A stretch of DNA of 64,000 bases, taken from positions 10,336,001-10,400,000 of the forward strand of contig NZ_CP069396.1 in the NCBI RefSeq assembly GCF_016887565.1. Reading direction: 5' to 3'. Source of the DNA: Archangium violaceum (GTDB lineage: Bacteria; Myxococcota; Myxococcia; Myxococcales; Myxococcaceae). Shown piece by piece: positions 48,558 through 59,796 of this stretch. The notes beneath the pieces were generated by a model, which did not search any database, was not told where the DNA came from, and saw only the letters and a program-made list of their open reading frames with translations. The translations under genes and the position numbers were made by a program. How positions within the stretch are numbered: position 1 is the first letter of the stretch; every line of letters begins with the position of its first letter.

Positions 48558-49823
48558 TCAGAGAATCTTGCGGAAGGCGTACAGCACCCGCTCGAAGAGC
48601 TTCTGCCACAGCGGCCGGCGGCGGAACACGTCCAGGTCCACCTCCCGGCAGCCCTGACAGTCGTTGCGGAAGGACTCCTCCAGCAGGCGCCCCAACCGCG
48701 GGTCCGCGAAGACGGCGTTCACCTCGTGGTTGAAGAGCAGCGACAACCGCTCGAGGTTGAACGAGCCGATGGTGCCCCACACCCCGTCCACCACCGCCGT
48801 CTTCGCGTGCAGCACGCAGCGCTCCCACTCGAAGATGCGGACTCCGGCGGTGAGCAGCTTCTCGTAGAAGGCGCGCGTGGCGTGCACCAGCCAGGGGTGA
48901 TCGCTCTTCGCGTTGAGCAGCAGGCTCACCTCCACCCCACGCTGGGCGGCCTCGCGCAGCGCGGCCACCATCCTCCGGTCCGGGATGAAGTAGGCGGCGG
49001 CCACCAGCACGCTGCGCTTCGCGCGGGAGATGGCGTGCAGGTACGCGCGGTGGATGCTCCGGCGGCTGGAGAGCACCGCCAGCCCCACCTCTCCCTTGCG
49101 CTGCCGCGAGGCCTCACGCCGCCGCCGGTGGTTCTCGCGCCAGGTGCGGAACCGGTCCTGGAACGCCATGCGCCAGGTGGCCACGAAGCGGCGCTCCAGC
49201 TCGTGCACCGCCGGCCCCTCCACCTGCAGCACGTCGTCGCGCCAGCAGGCGCCCCCCTCGCCCTCGGGGGCCCAGTGGGCGGAGATGTTCACCCCACCGA
49301 TGAAGGCCACCTCCCCGTCCACCGCGAGGATCTTCCGGTGGTCGCGCCGCAGCAGGTGCCGCAGGCCCCGGCTCAGGCTGTTGAAGGGCTTGAAGGGGCG
49401 GATGTCCACCCCGCGCGCGCGCAGGGATGCGAAGAAGTCGCGCCGGCTCGTCCACGAGCCCAGCGCGTCGTAGAGCACCTTCACGTGCACGCCGCGCTCG
49501 GCCGCCTCCACCAGCGCTTCCCCGAACAGCTCTCCCACCGCGTCGGAGATGAACATGTACGTTTCGAGGTGGATGTAGCGGCGGGCCCCCCGGATGGCCG
49601 CCAGCATGGCCGGGTAGGCCTCCACGCCATCGCGCAGCAGCTGGCAGGCGTTGCCCCGGAGCGGCGCGTGCTCACGCGGCAGGTAGTAGCGGGCGAGCAG
49701 CCTGGAAGAGACCTGGGGGCTCCATACCGGCGCATGAGCAGGCGGACACTCAACCTCCTGCTCCGGCTGTTCCCCGGTTCGCGTCCTGACTTCCGAGCCG
49801 ATCCCCACCTCCCGCTCACGCAT
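48558..49823 (-). CDS. Phospholipase D superfamily, cardiolipin synthase-like
   Basis: This protein of about 421 residues has two HKD motifs: RRDHRKILAVDGEVAFIGG and VLHAKTAVVDGVWGTIGSFN, each the HxK-x4-D phosphotransfer site. It would join phosphatidyl groups to make cardiolipin or a related lipid at the membrane. It lacks the N-terminal transmembrane helices of ClsA, so it resembles ClsB. The start is uncertain: ATG 49823 is used here, and a TTG at 49892 would add 23 residues; neither has a clear ribosome site. Confidence 0.85.
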   Translation of the reverse strand: MREREVGIGSEVRTRTGEQPEQEVECPPAHAPVWSPQVSSRLLARYYLPREHAPLRGNACQLLRDGVEAYPAMLAAIRGARRYIHLETYMFISDAVGELFGEALVEAAERGVHVKVLYDALGSWTSRRDFFASLRARGVDIRPFKPFNSLSRGLRHLLRRDHRKILAVDGEVAFIGGVNISAHWAPEGEGGACWRDDVLQVEGPAVHELERRFVATWRMAFQDRFRTWRENHRRRREASRQRKGEVGLAVLSSRRSIHRAYLHAISRAKRSVLVAAAYFIPDRRMVAALREAAQRGVEVSLLLNAKSDHPWLVHATRAFYEKLLTAGVRIFEWERCVLHAKTAVVDGVWGTIGSFNLERLSLLFNHEVNAVFADPRLGRLLEESFRNDCQGCREVDLDVFRRRPLWQKLFERVLYAFRKIL

Positions 49824-49925
49824 GGTGCTGAAAGGGTGGGAATGAACGGGCGATCCGGCAACCACCCGAGCCCGCCCCGGGGTCTTCCCCAAGGCGGTTG
49901 AAACGTCAGCTGACGGACAGCTTCG

Positions 49926-51563
49926 CTACAGCCCGAGCTCGGCGCGCTTCATCTCCGCCATGTAGGCGCAGCGCTGATCGTAGTCGCCCGGGAAGTACTG
50001 GCGGGTGTGGTCCAGCGTGGCCGAGGCCGCCTGCCAGTTGCTCTGGTTGACGTAGCTCTCCACCTCCAGCATCAGCTTGGCGCAGACGCGGTCCAGCTCC
50101 TTCTGCGCATCCTTCACGCGCTCCTGCGCCTCGAAGTAGAGGTCCGGCTTGGGCTCGGGGTGGGCCTCCAGCAGCATCCAGGCCTCGCGGAAGGACTTCC
50201 ACGCCTCGTAGCGGTTGCGCGCGCCCACCGCCGCCGTCTCCATGTTCTTGCGGCCCCGGCTGTACGCCTTGCGCGCCTCGTCCACCAGCTGCTCGGGCGG
50301 AATCTCCGGCAGCAGCACCTTCTCCAGCCAGACGTTCCACACGCGCCAGGACTCCTCGCCCGGCGGGTTCTTCGTGTTGTCGAAGACGATGCGGTTCGTC
50401 TCGCCCTTCTTGAGGATCTGCCAGGGGATGACCACCTCGAGCATGCGATCCTGGCTGGCCAGCGTGTCCGCGGGCACCTTGGCCACGTTCACGCCGTTGA
50501 CCGTCACCTCCACCTCGCCGTCGGAGATGCCCTGCGCTTGGTAGTGGAGGATGCCCAGCACGCGCGTGGCGGCGGTGTACTCCCAGTCGAACACCTTCTG
50601 GTCCGAGTTGTCCCACGTCACGCCATCGCCGTAGCCGAAGGAGTCCTCGATGGGCGTGGAGCTGAGGGTGGTGGGCTCGGGACCGCGCTGCACCTGGTTC
50701 TCACCGCCGAGCACCAGCCAGTACACCACGCCCATGAGACCCAGCGCCGTCACCACGGCCGCGCCGATGATGCCGCGGCGCACGTTGATGCTGGCGTCGA
50801 TCCAGAAGAGCTTCAGCTGCGCCGCCAGACCCGGAGTCTCGCGCCGGATGCGGGCGCGCTCGGCGGCGGACAGTCCACCACCCCCCTTGTCCGGAGGGGC
50901 GGAGCGCGCCACCGCATTGGACGTGGGACGACGGCGCGGGGCCTCGGGAGCCGAGGCCGGAGCGCGCGCCAGGGCGGCGCCGGACTGCCCACCCGCGCGG
51001 GTGGGACGGGGCGGCGCACCCGTGGATGAGGTGGCCGGCAGGCTGGGACGGGTGGCCGTGCGTGGCGCCGCGTTGAGGGCCTGGATGGGGCGGGTGGTGT
51101 TGAGCCGCGCCTCCTCGAGATCCTCCTCGTTGGCGCCCTCGGGAGCCAGGGCCTCGCCCTTGTTGCGGTTGCGCTGGCGCGCCACCGCGTCCACCGACAC
51201 GATGCGCGTGCTGTTGCCGTCGAACGTGGCGTTGGCGTCGGTGATCGGCTCCGGCGCGGCGAACTCGTCGCTCATCGGCTTGAAGACGAACACCACCGGC
51301 CCGAGCGAGAGCTTGTCTCCCTCCGCCAGCGACTGCTTCTCCTTCACCGTCCCGCCGTTCACCTGGGTGCCGTTGGAGCTGCCCAGGTCCTCGACGAAGT
51401 ACTGGCCGTCCTCGGAGAAGATGCGGCAGTGGCGGCGGGAGATGCCCGCGTCGTACAGGACGACGTCACACTCGGCGACCCGGCCGATGAGGACGGAGTC
51501 CTGCTCGAAGGTGAACTCCTTCCCGGCCTCCTTGCCCTCGGCGATCGTCAGCTGGAAGCTCAT
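49926..51563 (-). CDS. FHA-domain transmembrane protein
   Basis: This 545-residue protein has an N-terminal FHA domain (about 1-95) with VLIGRVAECDVVL, GISRRHCRI and LGSSNGTQVNG, the full phosphothreonine-binding set. A long Ala/Pro/Arg linker follows (about 120-245), then one transmembrane helix (about 275-297). The extracytoplasmic part combines a beta-sandwich and a helical, TPR-like tail (about 420-545). It probably binds a phosphorylated partner of a Ser/Thr kinase. It is the last gene of a WYL-WYL-FHA operon, seven bases after the preceding stop. ATG 51563 follows GAGG. Confidence 0.85.
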   Translation of the reverse strand: MSFQLTIAEGKEAGKEFTFEQDSVLIGRVAECDVVLYDAGISRRHCRIFSEDGQYFVEDLGSSNGTQVNGGTVKEKQSLAEGDKLSLGPVVFVFKPMSDEFAAPEPITDANATFDGNSTRIVSVDAVARQRNRNKGEALAPEGANEEDLEEARLNTTRPIQALNAAPRTATRPSLPATSSTGAPPRPTRAGGQSGAALARAPASAPEAPRRRPTSNAVARSAPPDKGGGGLSAAERARIRRETPGLAAQLKLFWIDASINVRRGIIGAAVVTALGLMGVVYWLVLGGENQVQRGPEPTTLSSTPIEDSFGYGDGVTWDNSDQKVFDWEYTAATRVLGILHYQAQGISDGEVEVTVNGVNVAKVPADTLASQDRMLEVVIPWQILKKGETNRIVFDNTKNPPGEESWRVWNVWLEKVLLPEIPPEQLVDEARKAYSRGRKNMETAAVGARNRYEAWKSFREAWMLLEAHPEPKPDLYFEAQERVKDAQKELDRVCAKLMLEVESYVNQSNWQAASATLDHTRQYFPGDYDQRCAYMAEMKRAELGL

Positions 51564-51570
51564 GGCAACC

Positions 51571-52494
51571 TCAGACTCCTAGCACGGCCTTCGCCGCCCG
51601 GGCCACGGCCGCACGGGCCGAGGCGGGCTCGAGCACCTCGGCCTCGCCGCCGAACGATAGCACCCACTGCGTCAACCAGCGCTCATTGTCTCCCGCGACC
51701 CGCACCTCGACGCCTCCGTCCGCGAGCAGGCGGGCGTCCTCGCCGAAGCGCTCCCGGACATAGGGCGCCACCAGCTTGGAGAAGCGCACCCGGACGGCCG
51801 CGTCGGTCCGCGCCGGGTTGGGCACCTGGGCCCGGGCGTCCTCCCGGGGCTGGAAGAGGGTGTCGGTGACGGCCAGCCCCTCCATCCGGTCCACCCGGAA
51901 GAGCCGGTCGTCCTGACGGTTGAGGTCCCACGCCTGGAGGTACCACTGGCCGCGGTGGCTGAGCAGCTCGTGGGGCCGGACGCGGCGCGACTCGGGAGCA
52001 CCCCGGCCGGGGGTGACATAGTCGAACGTCACCTCCAGCCGCGCGTGGATGGCCCGGGTGAGCGGCCCCAGCGCCTGCGGGGCCTCCAGGGCGGCGTCGA
52101 TCTTCCGGTACATCGCCCGGAAGCGCTCGTGCGTGCCCGGCGGCAGCACGCGCTCGAGCTTCTCCACGGCGCTGCTCAGCGCGTCGCCCGCGGCCGGACG
52201 CAGCAGCTCCGCCGAGGCGGCCAGGGCCGAGGCCTCGCCCAGGGTGAGGCGCGGCGGCGCGGACAGGCGCTGGTCCAGGTCCACGTAGACGCGGTCGTTC
52301 TCGACGTAGATGTCGATGTAGTCGTCCGGGTTGAAGGGCGGCCGGCCCACGCAGGTGAGCAGGTCCAGGTCCTCCAGCAGGTGCTCCCGGCTGACGTTGA
52401 GGGCGCGCGCCAGCTCCTCCACGGTGATGCCGGGGCGCGAGGACACGTAGGGCACGAGGAACAACAGGCGGCGCAGACGCTCGTGGACACTCAT
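51571..52494 (-). CDS. WYL-domain transcriptional regulator (PafC-like)
   Basis: This 307-residue protein has an N-terminal winged HTH (about 5-60, VSSRPGITVEELARALNVS), a WYL domain (about 140-220, including HRGQWYLQAWDL) and a C-terminal WCX-type extension (about 235-305). WYL proteins sense nucleic acids or nucleotides. In actinobacteria the PafB/PafC pair activates DNA-damage genes. Its ATG overlaps the upstream WYL gene's stop by four bases (ATGA). The tandem arrangement matches pafB-pafC. Confidence 0.87.
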   Translation of the reverse strand: MSVHERLRRLLFLVPYVSSRPGITVEELARALNVSREHLLEDLDLLTCVGRPPFNPDDYIDIYVENDRVYVDLDQRLSAPPRLTLGEASALAASAELLRPAAGDALSSAVEKLERVLPPGTHERFRAMYRKIDAALEAPQALGPLTRAIHARLEVTFDYVTPGRGAPESRRVRPHELLSHRGQWYLQAWDLNRQDDRLFRVDRMEGLAVTDTLFQPREDARAQVPNPARTDAAVRVRFSKLVAPYVRERFGEDARLLADGGVEVRVAGDNERWLTQWVLSFGGEAEVLEPASARAAVARAAKAVLGV

Positions 52495-53507
52495 GCCGCC
52501 ACCTCACGAACGCCGTGCTTCTCGAGGATGCTCGTGGCCATCTCCTTCACCCGCGTCCGGGCCTCCTCGGGAGACTCCACGCGGCACGCGGGCCCGAGCT
52601 GCAGGCAGAAGCGCAGGAAGCCATCCAGGAACGTCACCGGCAGGTCCACGAGCACGCCCTCCCCCTCCGTGGCCGGGGCCACCGTGCCTCCGGGGAAGAG
52701 CGAGGCGGCGCGCGAGGCCAGCTCGCCGGTGAGGCGCAGGCGCACGTCCACACGCGGGTGGAAGCGGTGCTGCCAGGGGTAGCTGGCGACGTGGTCGTCG
52801 AAGGCGAAGCCCTCGGGCACCTCGAAGTCCGGAGAGCGCGGCCGGGCGGTGTTCACCTTGAGCGAGCGGATGCGGTGCACCTGGAAGGTGCGCACCTCCT
52901 GCCGCAGGTGGCAGTAGCCCACCAGCGTCCAGCTGCCCCGGCGCAGCACGAGCCCGTACGGGTCCACCTTGCGCTCCGTGGACTCCGGCCGCTTGGGCGA
53001 CACGTACGTCATCTGCACCCACTTGTGCCCGGCACACGCCTCCCAGAGCTGCTCCAGGTGCGCGGCGAGCTGGGGGCTCGCCTGATCCGTGCCCAGCTCC
53101 ATGCGCACACGCGGGGTGGGCAGCGCGTTGCCGGCGAAGAAGCCGATCTTCCGCAGGGCGTGCGACAGGTCATCCCGGCCCGGGAAGGCCCCGGAGGTGA
53201 GCGCGGCGCTGCCCGCCGCGTAGAGGACGGCCAGTTCCTCCTTGGTGAGGTCCACCTCGGGCAGGTAGTAGGCGTCGCGGTTGACGATGTAGCCGTCCTT
53301 CCGCTCGTCATCGCCCTGGATGTAGGTGAGAGGGAAGCCCAGTTCGAGCAGTTCCGCTTTGTCCCGCTCGAACTTGCGTTCGGCGGCGTCGTCGGAAATG
53401 CCCATGTAGTCGTGGGGGAAGTGCTCGCGCAGCTCCGCCCAGGAGATGGGTTCCCGAGCGTCCAGGAACAGCGCGACGAGATCGAGGAGGCGTTCGGTCC
53501 GGTCCAT
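52491..53507 (-). CDS. WYL-domain transcriptional regulator (PafB-like)
   Basis: This 338-residue protein has an N-terminal winged HTH (about 1-75, MDRTERLLDLVALFLDARE), a WYL domain (about 145-225, with GSWTLVGYCHLR) and a WCX tail. It is the first gene of the WYL-WYL-FHA operon. ATG 53507 matches the family start; the frame continues 14 codons upstream into a non-family sequence. No clear ribosome site is seen. The pair probably acts as a heterodimer. Confidence 0.87.
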   Translation of the reverse strand: MDRTERLLDLVALFLDAREPISWAELREHFPHDYMGISDDAAERKFERDKAELLELGFPLTYIQGDDERKDGYIVNRDAYYLPEVDLTKEELAVLYAAGSAALTSGAFPGRDDLSHALRKIGFFAGNALPTPRVRMELGTDQASPQLAAHLEQLWEACAGHKWVQMTYVSPKRPESTERKVDPYGLVLRRGSWTLVGYCHLRQEVRTFQVHRIRSLKVNTARPRSPDFEVPEGFAFDDHVASYPWQHRFHPRVDVRLRLTGELASRAASLFPGGTVAPATEGEGVLVDLPVTFLDGFLRFCLQLGPACRVESPEEARTRVKEMATSILEKHGVREVAA

Positions 53508-53841
53508 CGGAAGGTTTCGACAATGCGCAAAAGCGTCAGGTCGGGTCAAGGCAGGGAGCCAAGACGACGGGCTCGTGCCCGCTCACGCTCCGTACGAGCG
53601 TGGATCTACCCGGCCCCGGCGGGTCTGAACAGCTTTTTGCTGAACACGCGAGCAGGTGTGTCTTTTGGCGAGCGAAACCGACTTGTGAACGGAGGGCAGG
53701 CGTGCTCGGCCCCTGGACTCGCACCCGGCGCGTAACTGGGATATTCCTAGGAATCGACGACGTGCGCGCCTGGCCGGGGCGGGCTCGTCCGGCGGGATGC
53801 CCCGCGGAGGGGCGGAACGCACTACCTGGAGAGGACCCACC
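53508..53841. promoter_or_regulatory. Divergent intergenic region with palindromes
   Basis: No gene is seen in these 334 bases. They contain CACGCTC-N5-GAGCGTG (53584-53602) and a perfect 12-bp palindrome ATTCCTAGGAAT (53743-53754), which lies about 88 bases before the secreted protein's start. Both could be operators. The local A+T peak around the second suggests a promoter, but no pair of hexamers is convincing. Confidence 0.35.
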
Positions 53842-54315
53842 ATGAAGCGCTCCACCCTCATCATGAAGGCATGGCTCGGGCTGGCGCTGGCGGTGGGACT
53901 CGTCTGCGTGGCCGCCGCCCCCCGGCAGGCCCAGGCCGAGCCCCTCTACTTCGCGCTGGAGGTGCGGCGCGAGGGCCGGCTGGTGGCCCAGCCCAAGCTG
54001 CTGGGAGAGACGGGCCGCACCGTGCGCGCCGAGCGCCGCAAGCCGGGCGCCAGCGAGCCCGACTACCGGCTGGTGCTGACGCCCACCGCCGAGGGCGAGA
54101 CGTTCCACCTGGAGCTGGACCTGGTGCTCCCCGAGGTGAAGGGGCACTCGCAGCTGGCGCTGCTGCACGGGCAGGAGCGCAAGGTGCAGCTGGGCCGCTA
54201 CCCCGGCGACCTGGAAGTGTCCCTGCTGCTCATGAAGGTGGACTCGCCGGAGTTCCGCGCGCTGATGGACCTGGCCGCGGATCCCGAGGACCGCGGCTCC
54301 GGCCGGGCCATCTGA
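53842..54315 (+). CDS. Secreted hypothetical protein, 157 residues
   Basis: The protein has a signal peptide (about 1-32, ending AQA) and a mature beta-rich domain of about 125 residues with repeated hydrophobic strands (PLYFALEVRREGRLVAQPK, YRLVLTPTAEGETFHLELDL). No cysteine, catalytic or anchor motif is present in the mature part. ATG 53842 follows AGAGGA at eight bases. It is convergent with proB. The family is not recognised; a periplasmic or surface-exposed binding protein is likely. Confidence 0.75.
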   Translation: MKRSTLIMKAWLGLALAVGLVCVAAAPRQAQAEPLYFALEVRREGRLVAQPKLLGETGRTVRAERRKPGASEPDYRLVLTPTAEGETFHLELDLVLPEVKGHSQLALLHGQERKVQLGRYPGDLEVSLLLMKVDSPEFRALMDLAADPEDRGSGRAI

Positions 54316-54334
54316 GCCTCACCCCACCCGGGCC

Positions 54335-55462
54335 TCACAAGACGGCCAGGTCGTCCCGGTGCACGGCCTCGTCGAGGTACCAGTACCCGAGCACCGACTC
54401 GATGTCCGCGCTCTTGAGCCCCGCGATGCGCCGCAGCTCGCCGTCTTCATAGGCGCTGAGCCCGCGCGCGAACGCCTGCCCCTGGTCATCCACGAGGTCC
54501 ACCGGGTCTCCCCGCCCGAAGTCCCCCTCCACGGCGCGGATGCCCGAGGGCAGCAGGCTGCGCTTGCCGACGACGATGGCCTCGCGCGCGCCCGCGTCCA
54601 CGATGAGCCGCCCCTTGGGCTTGAGCGCGTGGGCGATCCACGCCATGCGCGCGCTGCGCCGGGTGCCGGGGGTCTCGAAGAGGGTGCCCACGGGCTCACC
54701 CGACAGCACGGCGCGCAGGCGGCCGGGCACGGCGCCCGAGGTGATGATGCAGCGGACGCCGAGCTCGGTGACGCGGGCGGCGGCGCGAATCTTGGTGGCC
54801 ATGCCGCCAGTGCCCACCTGGGAGCCGGAGCCACCGGCCAGGGCGAGCAGCTCGGGGGTGACGGCGTCCACCTGGGGGAGCAGCCGGGCGTCCGGGTTCT
54901 TGCGCGGGTCCGCCGTGAAGAGGCCCTCCACGTCCGAGAGGACGATGAGCACGTCGGCCTCCACCACGCCCGCCACCAGGCCGGCCAGGGTGTCGTTGTC
55001 GCCGAACTTGAGCTCGTCCACGGAGACGGTGTCGTTCTCGTTGATGACGGGCACCACGTTGGCCCCGATGAGGCGCTCCAGCGCGTGCTTCACGTTCAGG
55101 TAGCGGCGCCGGTCCTGCACGTCCCCGTGCGTCAGGAGCACCTGGGCCACGCGCCGATCCGCCCGGCCGAACGCCTCCTCGTACGCCTGCATGAGACGGC
55201 TCTGGCCCACCGCCGCGCACGCCTGCTTGCCGGGGATGTCCTTGGGACGGGCCGACAACCCCAGCCGCTCGACGCCCAGGGCGATGGCGCCGCTGGACAC
55301 CACCACCAGCTCCCGGCCCTGGGCCGCCCAGAGCAGATCCTCACCCAGCGCCTCGAAATGGGCCCGGTTGAAGCGGCCCGTGGCGTTCGTCAGGGCGTTG
55401 GTTCCAATCTTCACCACCACGCGCCGAGCGGCGCGCACCGCGTCTCGTCCAGAGAGATTCAC
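54335..55462 (-). CDS. proB: Glutamate 5-kinase
   Basis: This enzyme catalyses the first step of proline synthesis, ATP-dependent phosphorylation of glutamate. The 375-residue protein has an amino-acid-kinase domain (about 1-250: VVVKIGTNAL, VVSSGAIALG, PVINENDTVS, FGDNDTLAG) and a C-terminal PUA domain (about 275-365). GTG 55462 (MNLSGRDAV) fits the family start; the frame extends upstream without family similarity. No proA lies next to it, so the proline genes are split here. Confidence 0.93.
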   Translation of the reverse strand: MNLSGRDAVRAARRVVVKIGTNALTNATGRFNRAHFEALGEDLLWAAQGRELVVVSSGAIALGVERLGLSARPKDIPGKQACAAVGQSRLMQAYEEAFGRADRRVAQVLLTHGDVQDRRRYLNVKHALERLIGANVVPVINENDTVSVDELKFGDNDTLAGLVAGVVEADVLIVLSDVEGLFTADPRKNPDARLLPQVDAVTPELLALAGGSGSQVGTGGMATKIRAAARVTELGVRCIITSGAVPGRLRAVLSGEPVGTLFETPGTRRSARMAWIAHALKPKGRLIVDAGAREAIVVGKRSLLPSGIRAVEGDFGRGDPVDLVDDQGQAFARGLSAYEDGELRRIAGLKSADIESVLGYWYLDEAVHRDDLAVL

Positions 55463-55709
55463 GCGCCCAAGGTACACGGAGCGCGTGTCCCAAGCACGGG
55501 GACAGCCGGGCAGGCCTCGCACCCGCCCCCTGACATCCCCCAGATATCCCCTCTACCCGGAAGCACGCGCCCCGAGTGCGTGTTGTCAGATATCGGTCCG
55601 CGGAACAGTCAGGGGTGAATCCGGGGCAGAAGGCCCCTATCCTCTGGTTGAAGGCGAGACCGATGGCGGTGCGCGGACGCCCTTCCACCCGCGCGGGAGA
55701 AGGACTCTT

Positions 55710-57464
<1,755 letters not shown>

Positions 57465-57519
57465 GCCCCCGGGCCCCGGGGTTGCGGGCCGGCACCGGGC
57501 ACTCTACAGTCCCGGTGCC

Positions 57520-57960
57520 GTGCTCATGCCGCTCTCCCTGTCCTCCCTGTCGCTGCTCGCTCAGGTCAACATCCCCGGCATCGGGCCGGAGCTCGAGAAG
57601 CCCGCCTCGTCGGTGGACCCGAACTATTTCGAGCTGCTCGAGCGCAACAGCCACCTCGTCTACCCCGCCCTGGCCGTGCTCGTGCTCGGGCTGGTGACGC
57701 TCGCCATCCTCCAGGCCTCCAAGGCCCAGGACATGGACGGCGCCGCCAAGGCCGAGTTCAAGAAGCTCATCGTCGACGAGCTGCGCCGCTACCCCGCGGG
57801 TCTCGAAACCCCCGAGCTGGCCGGCGCCGTGGGGCTCGACCGCAGCAAGCTCGTGCGCCTGCTGGACCAGATGCAGCAGGATGGCGTGCTCATCTCGCAC
57901 ACCACCACCCAGCGCCAGACCGTGTGGCGGGTGAAGGGCGTGGGCGTCCGCACCTGGTGA
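57520..57960 (+). CDS. Membrane-anchored winged-helix protein
   Basis: This protein of about 146 residues has one transmembrane helix (about 45-65, YPALAVLVLGLVTLAIL) and a cytoplasmic C-terminal winged-helix domain (about 85-140: ELAGAVGLDRSKLVRLLDQ, GVLISHTT, VWRVKG). It could sense or regulate at the membrane. The start is GTG 57520 or ATG 57526; neither has a good ribosome site. It follows hflX on the same strand by 55 bases and is convergent with gpsA. Confidence 0.65.
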   Translation: MLMPLSLSSLSLLAQVNIPGIGPELEKPASSVDPNYFELLERNSHLVYPALAVLVLGLVTLAILQASKAQDMDGAAKAEFKKLIVDELRRYPAGLETPELAGAVGLDRSKLVRLLDQMQQDGVLISHTTTQRQTVWRVKGVGVRTW

Positions 57961-57979
57961 GGCGCCCCCCTCCCCCGCA

Positions 57980-58981
57980 TCACGTCAGCTCGGACTTGGG
58001 CTGACGCGTCATCAGCTCCACCACCGCGGCGCGGGCGTTCTTGCCCTCGTAGGCGATGGCGTACACCTGGTCGCAGATGGGCAGCTCCACGCCCAGCTTG
58101 CGCGACAGGTCCCTCGCGCTCTTCGCCGTCTTCACGCCCTCGGCCACCTGCTTCATGTCCCCCAGGATGTCCTGGAGCGAGCGGCCCCGGCCCAGCTCCA
58201 TCCCCACGTGCCGGTTGCGGCTGAGCTCGCCGGTGCAGGTGAGCACCAGGTCCCCCATGCCCGACAGCCCCGAGAGCGTGAGGGGGTTGGCCCCCTTGCG
58301 CACCGCCAGGCGGGTGATTTCCGCCAGGCCCCGGGTGATGATGGCCGCGCGGGCGTTGTGGCCCATGCCCAACCCATCCGCCATGCCGGCGGCGATGGCG
58401 ATGACGTTCTTCAGCGCTCCGCCGTACTGCACCCCCACCACGTCATTGGAGGTGTAGGAGCGAAACGTCTCCGTCTGCAGCGCCTTCTGGCAGCGCACGG
58501 CCACCTTCTCCCAGTGCGAGGCGATGGTGACGACGGTGGGCATGCGCTGCGCCAGCTCCTTGGCGAAGCTGGGGCCGGAGAGCACGGCGATATAGGGGTG
58601 GTACTGCTCCGGCAGGCAGTCCTCCAGCAGCTCCGTCATCGTCAGGAGCGTCTCGTTCTCGATGCCCTTGGCCACCGTCACCAGCGGCGCGTGCACCGGC
58701 AGGTACGGCAGCGCCCTGGCCACCACCTCGCGCGTGGCGTGGCTGGGCGTGGCCAGCACCACCAGCTCCGCCCCCGCCAGCGCCTCCTCCTGGCTCGTCG
58801 AGGCCCGGACGCGCGGCGAGATGGGGATTCCAGGCAGGTAGGTGGGGTTCTCGTGGCGGGTGTTGATGGCCTCGACAAGCTCGGGCTCCCGCCCCCACAA
58901 GCCCACCTGCTCGCAATTGACCGCGAGCACGTTGGCGAGGGCGGTACCGAAAGAGCCGGAACCAATGACACTGGCGCGCAT
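57980..58981 (-). CDS. gpsA: Glycerol-3-phosphate dehydrogenase [NAD(P)+]
   Basis: This enzyme reduces dihydroxyacetone phosphate to sn-glycerol 3-phosphate for phospholipid synthesis. The 333-residue protein has the Rossmann motif GSGSFGTALA, LSGPSFAKELA, the catalytic Lys in YGGALKNVIAIA and the C-terminal GMGDLVLTCTGELSRNR. ATG 58981 matches the family start. It stands alone between a winged-helix gene and a lipoprotein gene. Confidence 0.95.
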   Translation of the reverse strand: MRASVIGSGSFGTALANVLAVNCEQVGLWGREPELVEAINTRHENPTYLPGIPISPRVRASTSQEEALAGAELVVLATPSHATREVVARALPYLPVHAPLVTVAKGIENETLLTMTELLEDCLPEQYHPYIAVLSGPSFAKELAQRMPTVVTIASHWEKVAVRCQKALQTETFRSYTSNDVVGVQYGGALKNVIAIAAGMADGLGMGHNARAAIITRGLAEITRLAVRKGANPLTLSGLSGMGDLVLTCTGELSRNRHVGMELGRGRSLQDILGDMKQVAEGVKTAKSARDLSRKLGVELPICDQVYAIAYEGKNARAAVVELMTRQPKSELT

Positions 58982-59137
58982 GGAGCGAATCTCCGGGGGA
59001 GCGAGGAAGGGGGCGCAGCTTAGTCCACCCCCTCACGTGTCGGACAACAACCAGGCCGCACTTCCTCGTGGCCACGCGGGGGGCGGGTCGGTCTACCATC
59101 CGCCGCTTCCACACGGGTGCGCGAGGAGGAGCCAGGG

Positions 59138-59698
59138 ATGAGGGCAGGCAGGGGCGTGGCGGTGATGCTGGCACTGGCGCTCGGCGCCTGCCGCTCGAGG
59201 GACTCGGGCCCGGCGGACGCGGGCGTGCTGCCCCCGCCGAGCGCCCTCTCCTGCGAGGCGCTCCTGTCCCCCGAGGTGCGCGAGGCCCTGCCCGGCTTCT
59301 CCGTGAAGGAGGAGCGCCCGTGCCCCACCTGCGGTCCGCTCTGCACCTTCCGCTCCGCGGAGCAGAAGGACACCGCCGTCTCCATCGCCTACGACTGCCG
59401 CAAGCGCCCCGAGGGCACCGAGCCGCAGGACCTGCTCGTCCCCGCGCTGCGCGCCGGAGGCACCGAGGTGCCCGCGCTGGGCAAGGCCGCCGTCCGCCGC
59501 GAGCCCGTGCAGGGCATGCTCCAGGTCTCCACCTGGGACGACGACACGCCCTGCGGCATCGTCGTCACCTGGCTGGGCAAGGACAAGGAGCGCGCACTGG
59601 ACATCGCCCGCCTGACGCTCTTCGCCACCACCCCCGAGCGCCTCATGCGGGCCGGCGAGCCTCACGCCACTCCGGCCCCGGATGCCGGCCCGCCCTGA
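59138..59698 (+). CDS. Secreted lipoprotein of unknown function
   Basis: This 186-residue protein has a lipobox (LALGAC, Cys about 18) after a short hydrophobic segment. The mature part has a Pro-rich start, a CPTCGPLC cysteine cluster and several strands, then a Pro/Ala tail. It may form disulfides in the periplasm. ATG 59138 follows AGGAGG at seven bases. I recognise no family. A hairpin lies three bases after its stop. Confidence 0.75.
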   Translation: MRAGRGVAVMLALALGACRSRDSGPADAGVLPPPSALSCEALLSPEVREALPGFSVKEERPCPTCGPLCTFRSAEQKDTAVSIAYDCRKRPEGTEPQDLLVPALRAGGTEVPALGKAAVRREPVQGMLQVSTWDDDTPCGIVVTWLGKDKERALDIARLTLFATTPERLMRAGEPHATPAPDAGPP

Positions 59699-59700
59699 AG

Positions 59701-59720
59701 GACCCACCCCGAGGTGGGTC
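59701..59720 (+). terminator. Hairpin after the lipoprotein gene
   Basis: A perfect 8-bp stem (59701-59708 with 59713-59720, loop CCGA) is followed by a second, weaker CCCACC/GGTGG stem. There is no T tract. It probably ends the lipoprotein mRNA before the two-component operon. Confidence 0.5.
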
Positions 59721-59796
59721 GGCATCCCACCCCAGGTGGAATCGACGACACCTGACGCGAGCACCCGGCGCGCCGTGGGGGTAAAGGAGAGGGGCC

